In this document: positions 33,788 through 45,679 of the stretch, piece after piece | How positions within the stretch are numbered: position 1 is the stretch's first letter | Layout: each line of letters starts with the position of its first letter | Origin: Escarpia spicata | Taxonomy: Eukaryota; Annelida; Polychaeta; Sabellida; Siboglinidae | Reading direction: 5' to 3' | Length of the DNA stretch: 64,000 nt | Assembly: GCA_963995525.1 (NCBI GenBank) | Contig: OZ023210.1 | Coordinates: forward strand, 25,176,073-25,240,072 | The notes under the pieces: generated by a model | Told to the model about the DNA's origin: nothing | What the model saw: the letters and a program-made list of their open reading frames with translations, nothing else | Database searches by the model: none | Program-made: the position numbers and the translations under genes

Positions 33788-36302
33788 ATGGCTGTAGTCA
33801 CTGTAGTCGCTGTAGTCAGTGTAATCACTGTAGTCACTGTAGTCACCGTAGTCACTGTAGTCACTGTAGTCACTGTAGTCACTGTAGTCAGTGTAGTCAC
33901 TGTAGTCAGTGTAGTCACTGTAGTCACAGTAGTCACTGTAGTCACTGTAGTCAGTGTAGTCACTGTAGTCACTGTAGTCACAGTAGTCACTGTAGTCACA
34001 GTAGTCACTGTAATCACTGTAGTCAGTGTAGTCACAGTAGTCACTGTAGTCACAGTAGTCACTGTAGTCAGTGTAGTCACTGTAGTCAGTATAGTCACTG
34101 TAGTCAGTGTAGTCAGTGTAGTCACTGTAGTCACAGTAGTCACTGTAGTCACTGTAGTCACTGTAGTCACTGTAGTCAGTGTAGTCACAGTAGTCACTGT
34201 AGTCACAGTAGTCACTGTAGTCAGTGTAGTCACTGTAGTCAGTGTAGTCAGTGTAGTCACTGTAGTCACTGTAGTCAGTGTTGTCACTGTAGTCAGTGTA
34301 GTCACTGTAGTCACAGTAGTCACTGTAGTCACAGTAGTCACTGTAGTCACTGTAATCACTGTAGTCACAGTAGTCACTGTAGTCAGTGTAGTCACTGTAG
34401 TCAGTGTAGTCACAGTAGTCACTGTAGTCACTGTAGTCAGTGTAGTCACTGTAGTCAGTGTAGTCACAGTAGTCACAGTAGTCACTGTAGTCAGTGTAGT
34501 CACTGTAGTCACTGTAGTCAGTGTAGTCACTGTAGTCACAGTAGTCACAGTAGTCACAGTAGTCACTGTAGTCACTGTAGTCAGTGTAGTCACAGTAGTC
34601 ACTGTAGTCACAGTAGTCACTGTAGTCACTGTAGTCAGTGTAGTTCCTGTAGTCACAGTAGTCACTGTAGTCACTGTAGTCACTGTAGTCACTGTAGTCA
34701 GTGTAGTCACTAGTCAGTGTAGTCACTGTAGTCAGTGTAGTCACAGTAGTCACAGTAGTCACTGTAGTCACTGTAGTCACTGTAGTCACTGTAGTCAGTG
34801 TAGTCACTGTAGTCACTGTAGTCACTATAGTCACAGTAGTCACTGTAGTCACTGTAGTCAGTGTAGTCACAGTAGTCAATGTAGTCACAGTAGTCACTGT
34901 AGTCAGGGTAGTCACTGTAGTCAGTGTAGTCACTGTAGTCAGTGTAGTCACTGTAGTCAGTGTAGTCACTGTAGTCACTGTAGTCACTGTAGTCACAGTA
35001 GTCACTGTAGTCACTGTAGTCACAGTAGTCACTGTAGTCACTGTAATCACTGTAGTCACAGTAGTCACTGTCGTCAGCGTAGTCACTGTAGTCACTGTAG
35101 TCACAGTAGTCACTGTAGTCACTGTAGTCAGTGTAGTCACAGTAGTCACTGTAGTCACTGTAGTCAGTGTAGTCACTGTAGTCACTGTCGTCAGCATAGC
35201 CACTGTAGTCACTGTAGTCACTCTAGTCACTGTAGTCACAGTAGTCTCTGTAGTCACTGTAGTCACAGTAGTCACTGTAGTCACTGTCGTCAGCGTAGTC
35301 ACTGTAGTCACTGTAGTCAGTGTAGTCACAGTAGTCACTGTAGTCACTGTAGTCAGTGTAGTCACTGTAGTCACTGTCGTCAGCATAGCCACTGTAGTCA
35401 CTGTAGTCACTCTAGTCACTGTAGTCACAGTAGTCTCTGTAGTCACTGTAGTCACAGTAGTCACTGTAGTCACAGTAGTCACTGTAGTCACTGTAGTCAC
35501 TGTAGTCAGTGTAGTCACTGTAGTCAGTGTAGTCACTGTAGTCACTGTAGTCACTGCCGTCACTGTAGTCACTGTCGTCAACGTAGTCACTGTAGTCACT
35601 GTAGTCACTGTAGTCACTGTAGTCACTGTCGTCAGTGTAGTCACTGTAGTCACTGTAGTCAGTGTTGTCACTGTAGTCTCTGTAGTCACTGTAGTCACTG
35701 TCGTCAGCGTAGTCACTGTAGTCACTGTAGTCAGCGTAGTCACTGTAGTCACAGTAGTCACTGTCGTCAGCGTAGTCAGTGTAGTCACTGTAGTCACTGT
35801 AGTCACTGTAGTCACTGTAGTCACAGTAGTCACTGTAGTCACTGTCGTCAGCGTAGTCAGTGTAGTCACTGTAGTCACAGTAGTCACTGTAGTCAGTGTA
35901 GTCACTGTAGTCACAGTAGTCACTGTAGTCACTGTAGTCACTGTCGTCAGCATAGTCACTCTAGTCACTGTAGTCACAGTAGTCTCTGTAGTCACTGTAG
36001 TCACTCTAGTCACAGTAGTCACTGTAGTCACTCTAGTCAATGTAGTCACTCTAGTCACTCTAGTCACTCTAGTCACTGTAGTCACTGTCGTCAACGTAGT
36101 CAGTGTAGTCACTGTAGTCACAGTAGTCACTGTAGTCACTGTAGTCACAGTAGTCACTGTAGTCACTGTAGTCACTGTCGTCAGCATAGTCACTGTAGTC
36201 ACTGTAGTCACTCTAGTCACTGTAGTCACAGTAGTCACTGTAGTCACTGTAGTCACTGTAGTCAATGTAGTCACTGTAGTCAGTGTAGTCACAGTAGTCA
36301 CG
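33788..36302. repeat. 2.5-kb array of 9-bp units
   Basis: About 280 units of the form GTAGTCACT. Common variants are GTAGTCACA and GTAGTCAGT, and in the distal half GTCGTCAGC and CTAGTCACT. The proximal 900 bp has simple variants; the distal part (35050-36200) shows longer repeating blocks, for example 35175-35280 recurring at 35375-35480. The 9-bp unit lacks stops in most frames, giving open frames over 850 codons on both strands that are not genes. Confidence 0.95.
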
Positions 36303-36499
36303 CGGTCTACGTTCGCTATCAAAATAATATTATGTATCAACAAATTGTTTGTCTGGTTTTAGTTTGAACAGAGACGTGTCTAAGATCAATGTGAGATTCA
36401 GCGAACAATCAAAAGGCGGTAGAAGCTGCTGAGACCCGGCGTAGGACGCTCAAGACACTGCGGTAATACAGTGTATATTGAGCGTAGTTTCAAAAAATA

Positions 36500-37440
36500 C
36501 TTTTTTTCTTCTTCAATGTTATGGTTTGAGTCTTATCTATCAGGGAGAAACTAACTGGTTAGTGGAAATGGAAGGTTTTCTGAGCATGGAGAAATTACAT
36601 GCGGTGTATCCCAGGGGTCCATTTTAGGTACTCTGCTTTCTATCATTTATATCGATGGCATGGTTCAAAGTGTAAACTGTGATCTTTTCTTATATGCAGA
36701 TGATTCTACCAAGCTGGTTAGTGGAACATGTCCAACAGTAATTGAAAGGACACTAACTCGAATTAAAATCAATATGTGGTTGGCTAGAATAAAACAAGCT
36801 CTCCATTCATTTCTAGGTAAAACACAAAGTATTCTGTTTGCGTCTAAAATCTGACTAGCAAAAGCTGATAGCATGATAATTTCTTGTAATGATGTTAATA
36901 TAAAAGCTAAGTCAATGGTTAAATATCTTAGTACCACTTTTGATCAGGACATGGTTAGTTCGTCTACGGGTAAATCTGTAGTCAAAAAGATAAATGCTAA
37001 GTTAAAGTTTTATATACGAAAGGTGCTTTCTTAGGAGAAAAGGAGATAAAAATGTTGTGCCCAGGATTATTGCAGCCACATTTTGATTATGCCTGCAATG
37101 AATGCCATAGGGGATTAGACGCAGAGGTCAAAAATAAACTGCAGACAGTTCAAAATAAGATAATTAGGTATCTCTTTAAATATGGTTGTAGGCGAAATAT
37201 ACGTTTCAGTGATTATAAGAAATCAAATTATCTAGATGTAAATGGAAGAGTCGACTATCTAGCTCTTACTTTTATGTATATATTTTTTCAGTAATTCAGC
37301 TCCCTCGTACATGTGTAATATAAATAAAATTAGACATCACTATAACATACGTGGACGCATTGCTTCCTACGTTGTACCTCATGTCAAGGACTAGGGTAGC
37401 AAATCTTTTAAATTTAATGGCATTAAATTATGGAATGAAC
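36500..37440 (+). pseudogene. Decayed LINE reverse transcriptase fragment
   Basis: The remnant reads WFESYLSGRN then a stop, CGVSQGSILGTLL, LFLYADDSTKLVSG, and a thumb region (LLQPHFDYACNECHRGL, KLQTVQNKIIRYLF, ending KLWNERAQL). At least six stops or frameshifts interrupt it. It is distinct from the LINEs at 9-18 kb. Confidence 0.7.
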
Positions 37441-37454
37441 GTGCTCAGTTATGA

Positions 37455-37662
37455 GTTACTTAGCAGTGCCACCCCAAATCTAGCTGTATATAGTACAATA
37501 ACGCCAGACGACTCGGTGCCCGTTTTGGGCAGGGAGCCTGCTTTGCACGTCTTTCCCCTACCTACAACCAAGTATGCCCAATATAAAATTTCACATTTTA
37601 TTAAGACAATAGTAGAGTGGAACCAACTCAACCAACCGCAAGGCAAGACTGAAACCATATAA
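37455..37662 (+). pseudogene. C-terminal tail of a second LINE ORF2
   Basis: An open segment (REPALHVFPLPTTKYAQYK, ending IVEWNQLN) has the pattern of the last residues of non-LTR ORF2 proteins (FxPTTxxYKxSFFxxTIxxWNxL). It abuts the preceding LINE remnant and belongs to a different family. Confidence 0.5.
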
Positions 37663-38270
37663 TATGATTGCAGCATCCATAGAACAGTCGAAAGCGATCC
37701 AATAGTGAAGTACTATTTTTATATATTTGCAGAAAGATGGCTGTTTTGCGGGCAGGCACTTTTTAAGAAATGCCAGTGCGACAGAAACATAGACAGTCTC
37801 AGGTCAAGGCATCATGTCAAGAAAACGACGACTGTTGTGCAACAGTGCAACGGTGTTCTGCATTTAGATGAGTGCTGTTGTGTTTGCAGAATGAAAAATG
37901 CCATCTATGTAGGCCTTACTGTGTAGGCCTAATATTTCATCAGCAATATTCTTCACCTACAAAGGGGGTTCGTTATTACTACCGATATATCTCACACAAG
38001 CATTTTTTTAAAACAGGAAGTACCAATAAAAAATCTACATATTGCACTTTAAAACGTGTTTATGAAAAGCATGCAACTTCTCAGAATGCTCTTTTTTTGA
38101 CGCCATTCGATTAGCCGGCGCGTCTCGCAATATTTCATGTCAAAGTCGGCATGCTTGTTTTGGGCAAAGCGCCACGTTGCAAGTATGCAGGTTGTTGTAC
38201 AGGGGGTCTAGCAAGTCGAAATAGAAAGATAATCTTTATTATTGCGTTTACAGAAATGCACTAACAAGAA
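37663..38270. other. Intergenic, nothing recognised
   Basis: No motif seen in the short open frames. Confidence 0.4.
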
Positions 38271-38285
38271 CACACGGACACGCGC

Positions 38286-38343
<58 letters not shown>

Positions 38344-38352
38344 ACACACACA
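38271..38352. repeat. AC microsatellite
   Basis: A run of ACGC/CACG units passes into (AC)n, followed by a partial duplication of the flanking phrase GAAATGCACTAACAAGAAC at about 38400. Confidence 0.9.
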
Positions 38353-38579
38353 TTAGAACGATCCAGAAACTTAACCATACCATTACTTTACAGAAATGCG
38401 CTAACAAGAACGCACAGACACGCGCGCGACAGACCTTTGAAATGTGTCCCCGTTTTGGCGAGCCTCGGGGTTGGGTGCAATTTGGGTGCAGAGGTTTTAG
38501 GAGAGGCGTGTGTTTTGTGTCACTATGACCGTGATTCGACATTGGCGTTGGTTGATAAGGACAAACACTATGATTAACG

Positions 38580-38997
38580 TACACTGATCATAAATGCCAA
38601 ATATGATTTATTATTTCGAGACGAATTGTCATTTGAGACGGATGCAATGTAATACCTGTGTTTGTTATATAATAATTGTTAACATAAATCTACAGAAATA
38701 TGCTTGGCAATGCTCCAATATGCCTGCCACACAAGAACTCCTGTAAGAGGAAGTGATCTGAAGAAATTAAATACATATTTTACCATTTCCTTGGTCAGAC
38801 GTGAATGTTCCCACGTCTTGCTTTGCCGCGCGATTGGTTTAAATGTTACAACGACGCGATTCGTAACTTATAAAAACCCAGTGCCGCTCCATCCGCGAGC
38901 AATCCGCCACCACCACTTCGGCCAGAACAGCCGCTGCTCGCGCTAGACGAGAGTTCGTCCACGTTAACGTACCGTTCTCGAGTCGTCGTCATTCAAC
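38580..38997 (+). promoter_or_regulatory. Promoter and 5' untranslated region of peptide gene A
   Basis: A TATA box, TATAAAAA, lies at 38869-38876, followed by CCCAGTGCCGCT and a leader containing CACCACTTCGGCCAGAACAG. The same blocks in the same order precede genes B and C. Weaker similarity to the B and C upstream regions extends back to about 38580 (TACACTGATC and AAATCTACAGA). Transcription should start about 30 bp after the TATA box. Confidence 0.8.
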
Positions 38998-40593
38998 ATG
39001 AAGATAGTAGCTCTGTATGTCGTCCTTGCGGTGTTTACTGCACAGACTCACGCCAACGGACGGAATCAGTATGGTCGTTCCCAACTGATTGGCAACATCA
39101 TGGGCATGTATCCTATTATCGGTAAGTAGCAACTGCACAACTTAGAACTCGGGAATAACAATTAGTGTTGACAGTTTCAGAGAAATGTGTTGTGACATAG
39201 CGGTTTTTAATGATAATCAAACTGGACACGAGAACGTGCTCGTTTGCAGGACAATAAATGACTGGAACAAATGATCTACAAACATACTGACATACATTTG
39301 ATATGGATGGATATATAAATAAAAGAAGATAAGTCAGCGGCTTCCTTGGCCTCTTGCCTTCTGCTGTTTAGCACTTTGGTTGAGCTTGAGGAAACAGACA
39401 TCAATGATCGTCAGAACTATTCCCCAACGTCGGTTGGAATCGACCATATGAACGGTGGTGGCGATCGATTATGGCATTCATCTTTCATTTCGATTGCACA
39501 CATAATTAATTTTTAATATTAAATGTAATTTACCATACTTTTACGTCTTCTGGAAACGTTTCATATACCTAAGATTTGCTTCCTTAGATTTGATAGAAAT
39601 CGAGTATGACACAGTACCACATTTGTCCGACAGGCGGCAGACGATGTGCAAACAATTGCACCTACTTGCGTTCAGGAAATCACCCGTCATGCAAAAGCTG
39701 CAACGCGTTCGTTGCTTGCTATGAGGGAAAACTGTTCGAGATGGCGTGCCCTGGTGTGCTAGAATGGGACAATAGGGAGAAGCTCTGCAACTGGCCGGCT
39801 TTCTCCACCTGTCACGAAACGGTAAGGTCATATTTCCTTTCAACGGGAGCTACCATTTATCTGACTTTCCCCTCTTTAAATCATATATATTCGCTTATAC
39901 AAACCCTTGACCTAGGACTATGGAGCTGCAAAAAACAACGGCAGCACATATTACCATTACAGTACTTTAAATCGTCGCTGACCATTTAATTTCTGCTGTC
40001 AAAGAAAAATAACACGCATGCTCGCACGCACGCACGCACAGACACAAATGGCTCGTTAGCCCCACGGACAACCAGTAAGAACATATTCACGTGTCGATGG
40101 TTAAATTCTCTTGTCCCGAACAATTGGAAAAGCGGGACGTTTGAGACTTGTAAATGTCACGGAATCTATACATCAGGGCGCTAACTTTGAATCTTTGTAA
40201 GTGCATATCCTCCGAGGCGCCAAGGTCCACTCGTCTCTTTATACGTTCAATTTGCTTTCTTGGACCATTGGCCTCTGTTCTACCAAATAGGCGGTGCTTT
40301 AATGTTGATATTGACACGTTTATATTATTAATAAAAATACTTAGGGAGTAGCTTAGAATTATTTATGTACGTCCCCACAAACCGGGAATCGTTAATTTTG
40401 ATTACGCTGAACTGGCGGAGTGCGACATTCGCAATGACTTTACTGAGAGTAATACCTGAAGTGCAATGTGCAATCGTATGTTATTGGTTCATTACAAATA
40501 CGTGTTTGCGGTTAGTTGCGAGCAATTTGCAAAGAATGTAGTTCTCTGTTTGAACTTCCACTCGTTCCTTTTTTCCGATTTCAGGACATTTAG
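38998..40593 (+). CDS. Secreted single-domain chitin-binding (CBM14) protein, gene A
   Basis: Exons 38998-39121, 39634-39821 and 40585-40593 encode 106 residues. Exon 1 gives a signal peptide (MKIVALYVVLAVFTAQTHA) and a short glycine/methionine-rich propeptide or N-tail. Exon 2 holds one peritrophin-A/CBM14 domain with eight cysteines (GRRCANNC, HPSCKSC, FVAC, EMAC, LEWDNREKLCNWP, STC); the WD and CNWP positions are the usual chitin-contact region. Exon 3 adds only Asp-Ile before TAG. All introns are GT-AG in phases 1 and 0. The start is fixed by the TATA box 120 bp upstream and by identity with B and C. Such proteins are extracellular; a role in mucus, cuticle, gut lining or, like tachycitin, in defence is inference. 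It is smaller than multi-domain peritrophins. Confidence 0.85.
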
Positions 40594-40700
40594 GTGCGTG
40601 CGTGTCGGAAGTGAAGCCAGAGAAAGTAGCGGGCAATATGAACAAGCAGCAAGTCGAGGGCGCTGATGAAGCAGATCTACTCGTTACATTAAAGATTGCC
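40585..40700 (+). other. Gene A terminal exon and 3' untranslated region
   Basis: The exon follows acceptor CGATTTCAG. Stop TAG is at 40591-40593. The rest (AGGTGCGTGCGTGTCGG onwards) is conserved with gene B's terminal exon although untranslated. An ATTAAA signal is at 40688-40693. Confidence 0.7.
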
Positions 40701-40744
40701 ATCGGCAATATGTTATTCTGGAGTGTCTTAGTTGAATTGTGATG

Positions 40745-40954
40745 TTGTAGTATTTCATACAGACACACGCGCCCACACGCGTACCCGCGTATACACACAC
40801 TCATGCGCCGCATTCGCGCACTCACGCACACACACAGACGCACAGACACGAACAGAAGCAAGCACATACATACGCTTACGTACATATGCATGTTCACGCA
40901 GACACACACACGCGCGCACGCAAGCACACACGCACGCACATAGGCATACACGCG

Positions 40955-40988
<34 letters not shown>

Positions 40989-40992
40989 TACA
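40745..40992. repeat. CA/CG-rich microsatellite
   Basis: Imperfect CACACG repeats end in (CG)n then (CA)n. Open frames on both strands here are repeat artefacts. Confidence 0.9.
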
Positions 40993-41004
40993 TCAGCAAA
41001 CACA

Positions 41005-41155
41005 TAACGTTGTGACCACGTTGCTGGGAAGTGGCATTTTGGTTGCGTCGCTCCATAGCGTGGTAGCAACGTTGTGACCACGTTGCTGGGAAGTGGTATT
41101 TTGGTTACGTTGCTCTGTAACGTGGTAGCAACGTGGTAGCCACGTTGTAACTTTT
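41005..41155. repeat. 62-bp tandem repeat, about two and a half copies
   Basis: The unit begins AACGTTGTGACCACGTTGC and ends CGTGGTAGC, with internal inverted ACGTTG/CAACGT motifs. A diverged partial copy occurs near 41275. Confidence 0.8.
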
Positions 41156-41159
41156 TTGT

Positions 41160-42635
41160 GACATATGATATACAATCCTATAGAAACATCGAAACACTAT
41201 AGGTGCATTGTCGCAATACACATGCTTTTCGATCGTTGTTGAAAAACATATCACTCATTAAGTGTGGACATTATAACGTTGTATCCACGTGGTGACAACG
41301 TTATTTGTTCATATTCATTCAGTTGGTTTCGTATCATGTTCTATAGTCAAATATAATCTTTATCGCCTACAAACATCATGTGTGAATATTATTGTTTTAT
41401 TATGATATGCATAAATGTGTCCATAGAACTTCTTTCAAGTGCTCTGTTGTATATTGTGGACATTTTCTACGTCCGAAACTAATTTTTCGTATTGGATGCT
41501 AAAGTGAACTATCTGGATTACACGGTTTCGCAGTTTGACTTACATGGGCACATATGTCGGGTCACGCTATTGGTGCAACAGGTCAAGTCGAATAAAATAA
41601 AACACAATCCACCGTTGGATCGCTACGGCGCATATGTCTCCTACCAGTATACATCGATTTATAATGCCGACTGTTTTATGCCGTGTACAGTGCGCATCTG
41701 CAGCGAGCGGAAGTGACATGATTAGCTATTAATTAATTATGGTAAGCGTATTAAATTATATTATTAATCAATTATTTTGCCTTAGATTTACTATTACTTA
41801 AATGCTTATTATTAGGGTGTATTATTGAAATAAATAAATTAATATTGCTAGTTATTAGGCCCCTTAATAAATGTATTAACTATTATTTTGTTGTAATTGA
41901 TGGGGGATTTCGTATGGTTATCTAGTAAAGTTGTTCAGAAAGCTGGGATCAAATAAACTTTGGTTACAGTACAGCACCATGGGGCGCAAAGGAAGGGAAG
42001 CGCTGTCCAACCATCATCTCATTAGTATACTCATCAGTTAGGACATTACTCAATTAAAATTGTCGGATTTATGTCGATTGAAATATGCCAGGCAGCAGTA
42101 GTATTTTGTGAAACAATTCAGCTACATCATAAAAGTTATTATTGTTTACGCATGCACATGTCGTTATGTGATGTGATCAAGGTTGTATTTTTATCCATAA
42201 TAATTCCAGAGGAATCGCCCAGAAGCTGAAGTCGTAAACATTGACCAAACGATTTCTGAAACTTTAAAGGGCAACTGAAACGGAGCTGTTATATGCTATA
42301 TATTTCAATATATATAATCTAAGTATGCATTATTGGTGACAGAAACCTACTCAATTATAAGATAAACAGAAAAACTTATTTTGTTCGATGCCTAAATCGG
42401 CAAGATAGAACATTGCGTACAGCCATCTTGTTTCTATGCAAGTTCCAAGCGAGTGGTTTGAGTCGCTCCTATCTAATCAATGTAAATTGTCTTTTTTTTC
42501 GATGTATTTATTAAAAACTAGACATTTCTGCATGAAAACAAAACTATTGTTCCTTGTTATACATGGTAATCGTTATACAGGCTACCAAATAATTTGTTTA
42601 TGAATTCGGAATAAAAAAAGGAAAAAACGGCAAAG
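41160..42635. other. Intergenic, nothing recognised
   Basis: AT-rich without coding similarity. No defined repeat was found. Confidence 0.4.
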
Positions 42636-42639
42636 TTTT

Positions 42640-43440
42640 TAACTAACGAAAACGTAGAACCGCCACACATTTCGAACACGCGAGACACTGCCGGCGAGAA
42701 TATGAAATAATAGAATGAGACCGCGATAACTGGGCGGCGTTTTCGCTGAAGGGGTCAGCCGAACTATTTTTGTTTTGTTGACAAAGTTCATGCGGTGTGG
42801 TAGAGACTTATTAAACTTCCTGAAGAATTTTGAGAAATGAATACGGTAGACTAAGGATCCAATTAGACTAAAGATCTTCGAACAGTTTGCTATGTAAAGG
42901 TCCGATGATCTGGAATACGATTCCAACTGTTATACAAAATAAACCCAATTTAAATAGTTTTATATTATCATTAAAGGCAAATGTTGTAAGGGGATATAGT
43001 GTTCTAGTTTAATTTCATTCCACCCCGAAACGTCTGACATATGTGTTTGATATAATGTTATTCTACTTAGGTGTTATACCATTGCTGAAGCTTGGCACAA
43101 TCACATGTTTTTTTTCTCGCAAGACTACTTATGTGAACATTTATTATCTAATATTAATGTTATTAAATTTACATATATGTTCTATTGATTATAGCAACGT
43201 AACCAACACACTACACGTGAAATCATTGCTAATAATAGTTATTTTGGGGATGACGGCGACTAGTTTACGTTATCATTATCATCTTATATTGGAATAATTA
43301 AAACAAACTGGTTACAGCCTTAATTGGCTCCGCTGTCAACCTGGAATTGTATATCATTTTGTCAATTGTTTTACGGATTGTTTATATTTGTATGTATGCT
43401 TTATACAATTCCAAATAAAACCTACTATTCCTATTACTAC
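42640..43440 (+). mobile_element. 3' end of a decayed LINE
   Basis: A short coding remnant (GPMIWNTIPTVIQ, then SFILSLKANVV and a stop) has the typical end of non-LTR ORF2 proteins. About 400 bp of AT-rich 3' leader follows, with AATAAA near 43416 and a TACTAC microsatellite tail. Frames upstream of the remnant are broken. Confidence 0.5.
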
Positions 43441-43513
43441 TACTACTAGTCAATTGGAAACTAAGGCTGGTACAGCTGACATACGCAATGGACCTTTGCC
43501 GTACCGGCATACG

Positions 43514-45144
43514 CAGAGGTGTCAACCCTGAGTATCTGTTACCAGTGAGATCTGGATCAGATATCCTTGAGATAAGCAGAAAATCCTTACAAATTTAGCG
43601 CAAAAACACACCTAAAACAGTACAAAACAAGTAAAGTGAATGTGCACTACATTGACCAATTTACTGGGCGCCTGTGGGCAGTGTGGGGTGCTCCAGGTTA
43701 TACTGGTGGGATGACCACTTGGCCTCGCGCAGTATCTGTGACGTCACGTCAAAGCAAGTACTGTCACAGTTCATCTTGCATTGCATGAAAGCAGTAATCG
43801 TGTCCGCGTGCAAGCTCTTGCGTGCCTCGGTGTGGATCTTGCGAACCACCGAAAATGCTCTCTCGGAGTCTGCGTTGCTGTGTGGCAGACTGAGCAGGGC
43901 CTACAACAGGCGAGCAAGGCAGGGAAAGAGCCGTTGCTGTAGAGCCGTCTTCAACGCCATCACATCAGCCCAGATGGAGTGGAGACAACGTGCCTGACCC
44001 CCGACCTCCGACCTCCGTGCTGAGGACGTCGTCCTACATCAGCTGGAGGTCTTCGAATTCGTCTTTAAGGGTTTCTCCGTCGATAAGGGTTTCTCAGTCA
44101 ATAAAACAGCATATATAATAAATGTAAACAGTTATCTAAAAACTCCATCTAAAGCACCAAAGATGTCCTCGCTTGTGCCGCCGTTGCACACTGGCATGTC
44201 CAGCAGGCGTGTGCGGGCCGCCCCGTCGCTGAAGAATCGGACCAGGATGACGAGCCGCTTCATCTCAGTTGCCAAGCATCGCTTGATAACGTGCGTGGTC
44301 TTCGTCCGTTTGCTCTTAAAGAATAAAGGACTTCGCGATCACATTGTCCGGGCAACAGTTCGGTGAAATGGTCGGCGACGGCTGCTGGGAGGTTGTGCTC
44401 TGCCACAAAATATGCGAACATCACCACAGATTTTGTGGTCGAATCAGGAGTGACCGCCCTCGCCTTGAAACAAGAAGTCATCGGTGCGTCTTGTCGAGCT
44501 GACTTCAGTTGCCTGTCATGCAATTTTTACTTGATATGCTCGAGACTTTTAGGCTTTACGTCACGCAAACACACAGCGGCGTCTACTAGCATGATGCTTG
44601 ATAGGCTTCGCCTTCGACTTGGTTATTATGCCGTTGAATAGCTGGACCCATTCTGGCTGGAATACAGCCACATTATTTTCCCACTTCTTTGCTTCTTAGC
44701 ATCCATAATTTTCTAGCGCAGTGGAATGTATGTGGTCAGGTTCCAAGAAATGAGACGTAAGTGAGGCGCCTTGCGGTGTTTCAAAATATGCCACCAGGGT
44801 CGCCGCCACCAAAACTAGTAATCGCCAAGCCCGCACCACGGCGCCAAGAACGCTGCGGGGAATGACATGTTAAGCGCGGTGCGATCTATGAGTCGCAATT
44901 TTAGTATAATAGAAATGTTGGTGATGGATAACGTATCGACAACTTGGCAAAAATTCCACGGCCGACCGCGCTATATCCGAATATGCATTGTAAGTTAACG
45001 AGGCGCGTTATAACGAGGATTGAAAACAAATGAAAATAGTAAAATTACAGAAATCCGTGAGCATCGTCTCTCACTGCCGTGAGCCTGTGTAAATCTAAAA
45101 AATCCGTGAGACTCACGGATAAACCGTGAGACTTGACACCTCTG
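43514..45144 (-). mobile_element. hAT transposon, delimited by TIRs and 8-bp target duplication
   Basis: Terminal inverted repeats CAGAGGTGTCAA (43514-43525) and its inverse (45133-45144) enclose 1,631 bp. The direct repeat GGCATACG flanks it exactly (43506-43513 and 45145-45152), the 8-bp hAT signature. A decayed transposase lies inside on the minus strand. Most of the transposase is missing, so this is an internally deleted, inactive copy. Confidence 0.88.
43661..44660 (-). pseudogene. hAT transposase remnant: N-terminal piece and C-terminal dimerisation domain
   Basis: On the minus strand the N-terminal part reads VMFAYFVAEHNLPAAVADHF (about 44300-44430), a segment common in hAT/ZBED-type transposases of marine invertebrates. 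The C-terminal part reads LPHSNADSERAFSVVRKI (starting near 43887) through FMQCKMNCDSTCFDV to a stop at 43661: the hAT dimerisation domain with its conserved SER-x-FS core. Between them the frame is lost and the catalytic core is absent. No BED zinc finger is recognisable. Confidence 0.8.
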
Positions 45145-45152
45145 GGCATACG

Positions 45153-45529
45153 GGTTTTACCCAGGGTGCGAGCCACGGTCCGACTTGCCATTGTTGGAAC
45201 TTAATTTGGCCTTGGTGATAGTAGCCTGAGTTGGTCTTCGAATGTGGACGAGGAAGGCAATCCTGGTATGCCAGAATTGTGCATTGCTAGTATCCCAGAA
45301 TTGTACAATTCTGGTATATACCGGGAGTGCAACTTCAAGCTGACTTGATCCCGTTTCGCGACCGTGCAGGTGCGTGTGTTACCGACGACGGCGACAGAAA
45401 TTGTGTACATCAAAAGGGCAATGTTGGAAATGGTTCTTGCACGATTTGCGTGCAGAGTCGTTGATTCGGCCAATACGGCAATAGCTAGTAGGTAAGAACT
45501 GATTAATTAAACTGGTATTGAATGATCAT
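45153..45529. other. Intergenic, nothing firm
   Basis: No coding similarity. A small duplicated phrase (CCAGAATTGT) occurs near 45270-45305. Confidence 0.4.
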
Positions 45530-45679
45530 CAGGGAACTTTGTCAGGACCAAAACACTTTGTGGTTCATATCAATGATTTGCACACATCTTGTCCTATGTT
45601 TAAATATGTTGACGATTGAACCATATTTGAAATATGCAACCAAAGTATGACATCTGTTATACAGGATTCTGCCAACATT
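45530..45679 (+). pseudogene. Older LINE RT, 5' piece, split by a nested LINE
   Basis: 50 codons read QGTLSGPKHFVVHINDLH, FKYVDD with a TGA after it, then SMTSVIQDSANI. These are RT motifs 4 and 5. The reading resumes at about 48036 on the far side of the minus-strand LINE. Confidence 0.7.

Noticed and set aside
33734..36367. Open frames over 850 codons on both strands (TTV, VVT, CSH repeats)
   Set aside because: They arise because the 9-bp satellite unit is a multiple of three and lacks stops; no start context, no domain, and the same array is open in several frames at once.
40087..40317. 76-codon minus-strand frame in gene A intron 2
   Set aside because: No recognised motif, no repeat relation; not distinguishable from chance.
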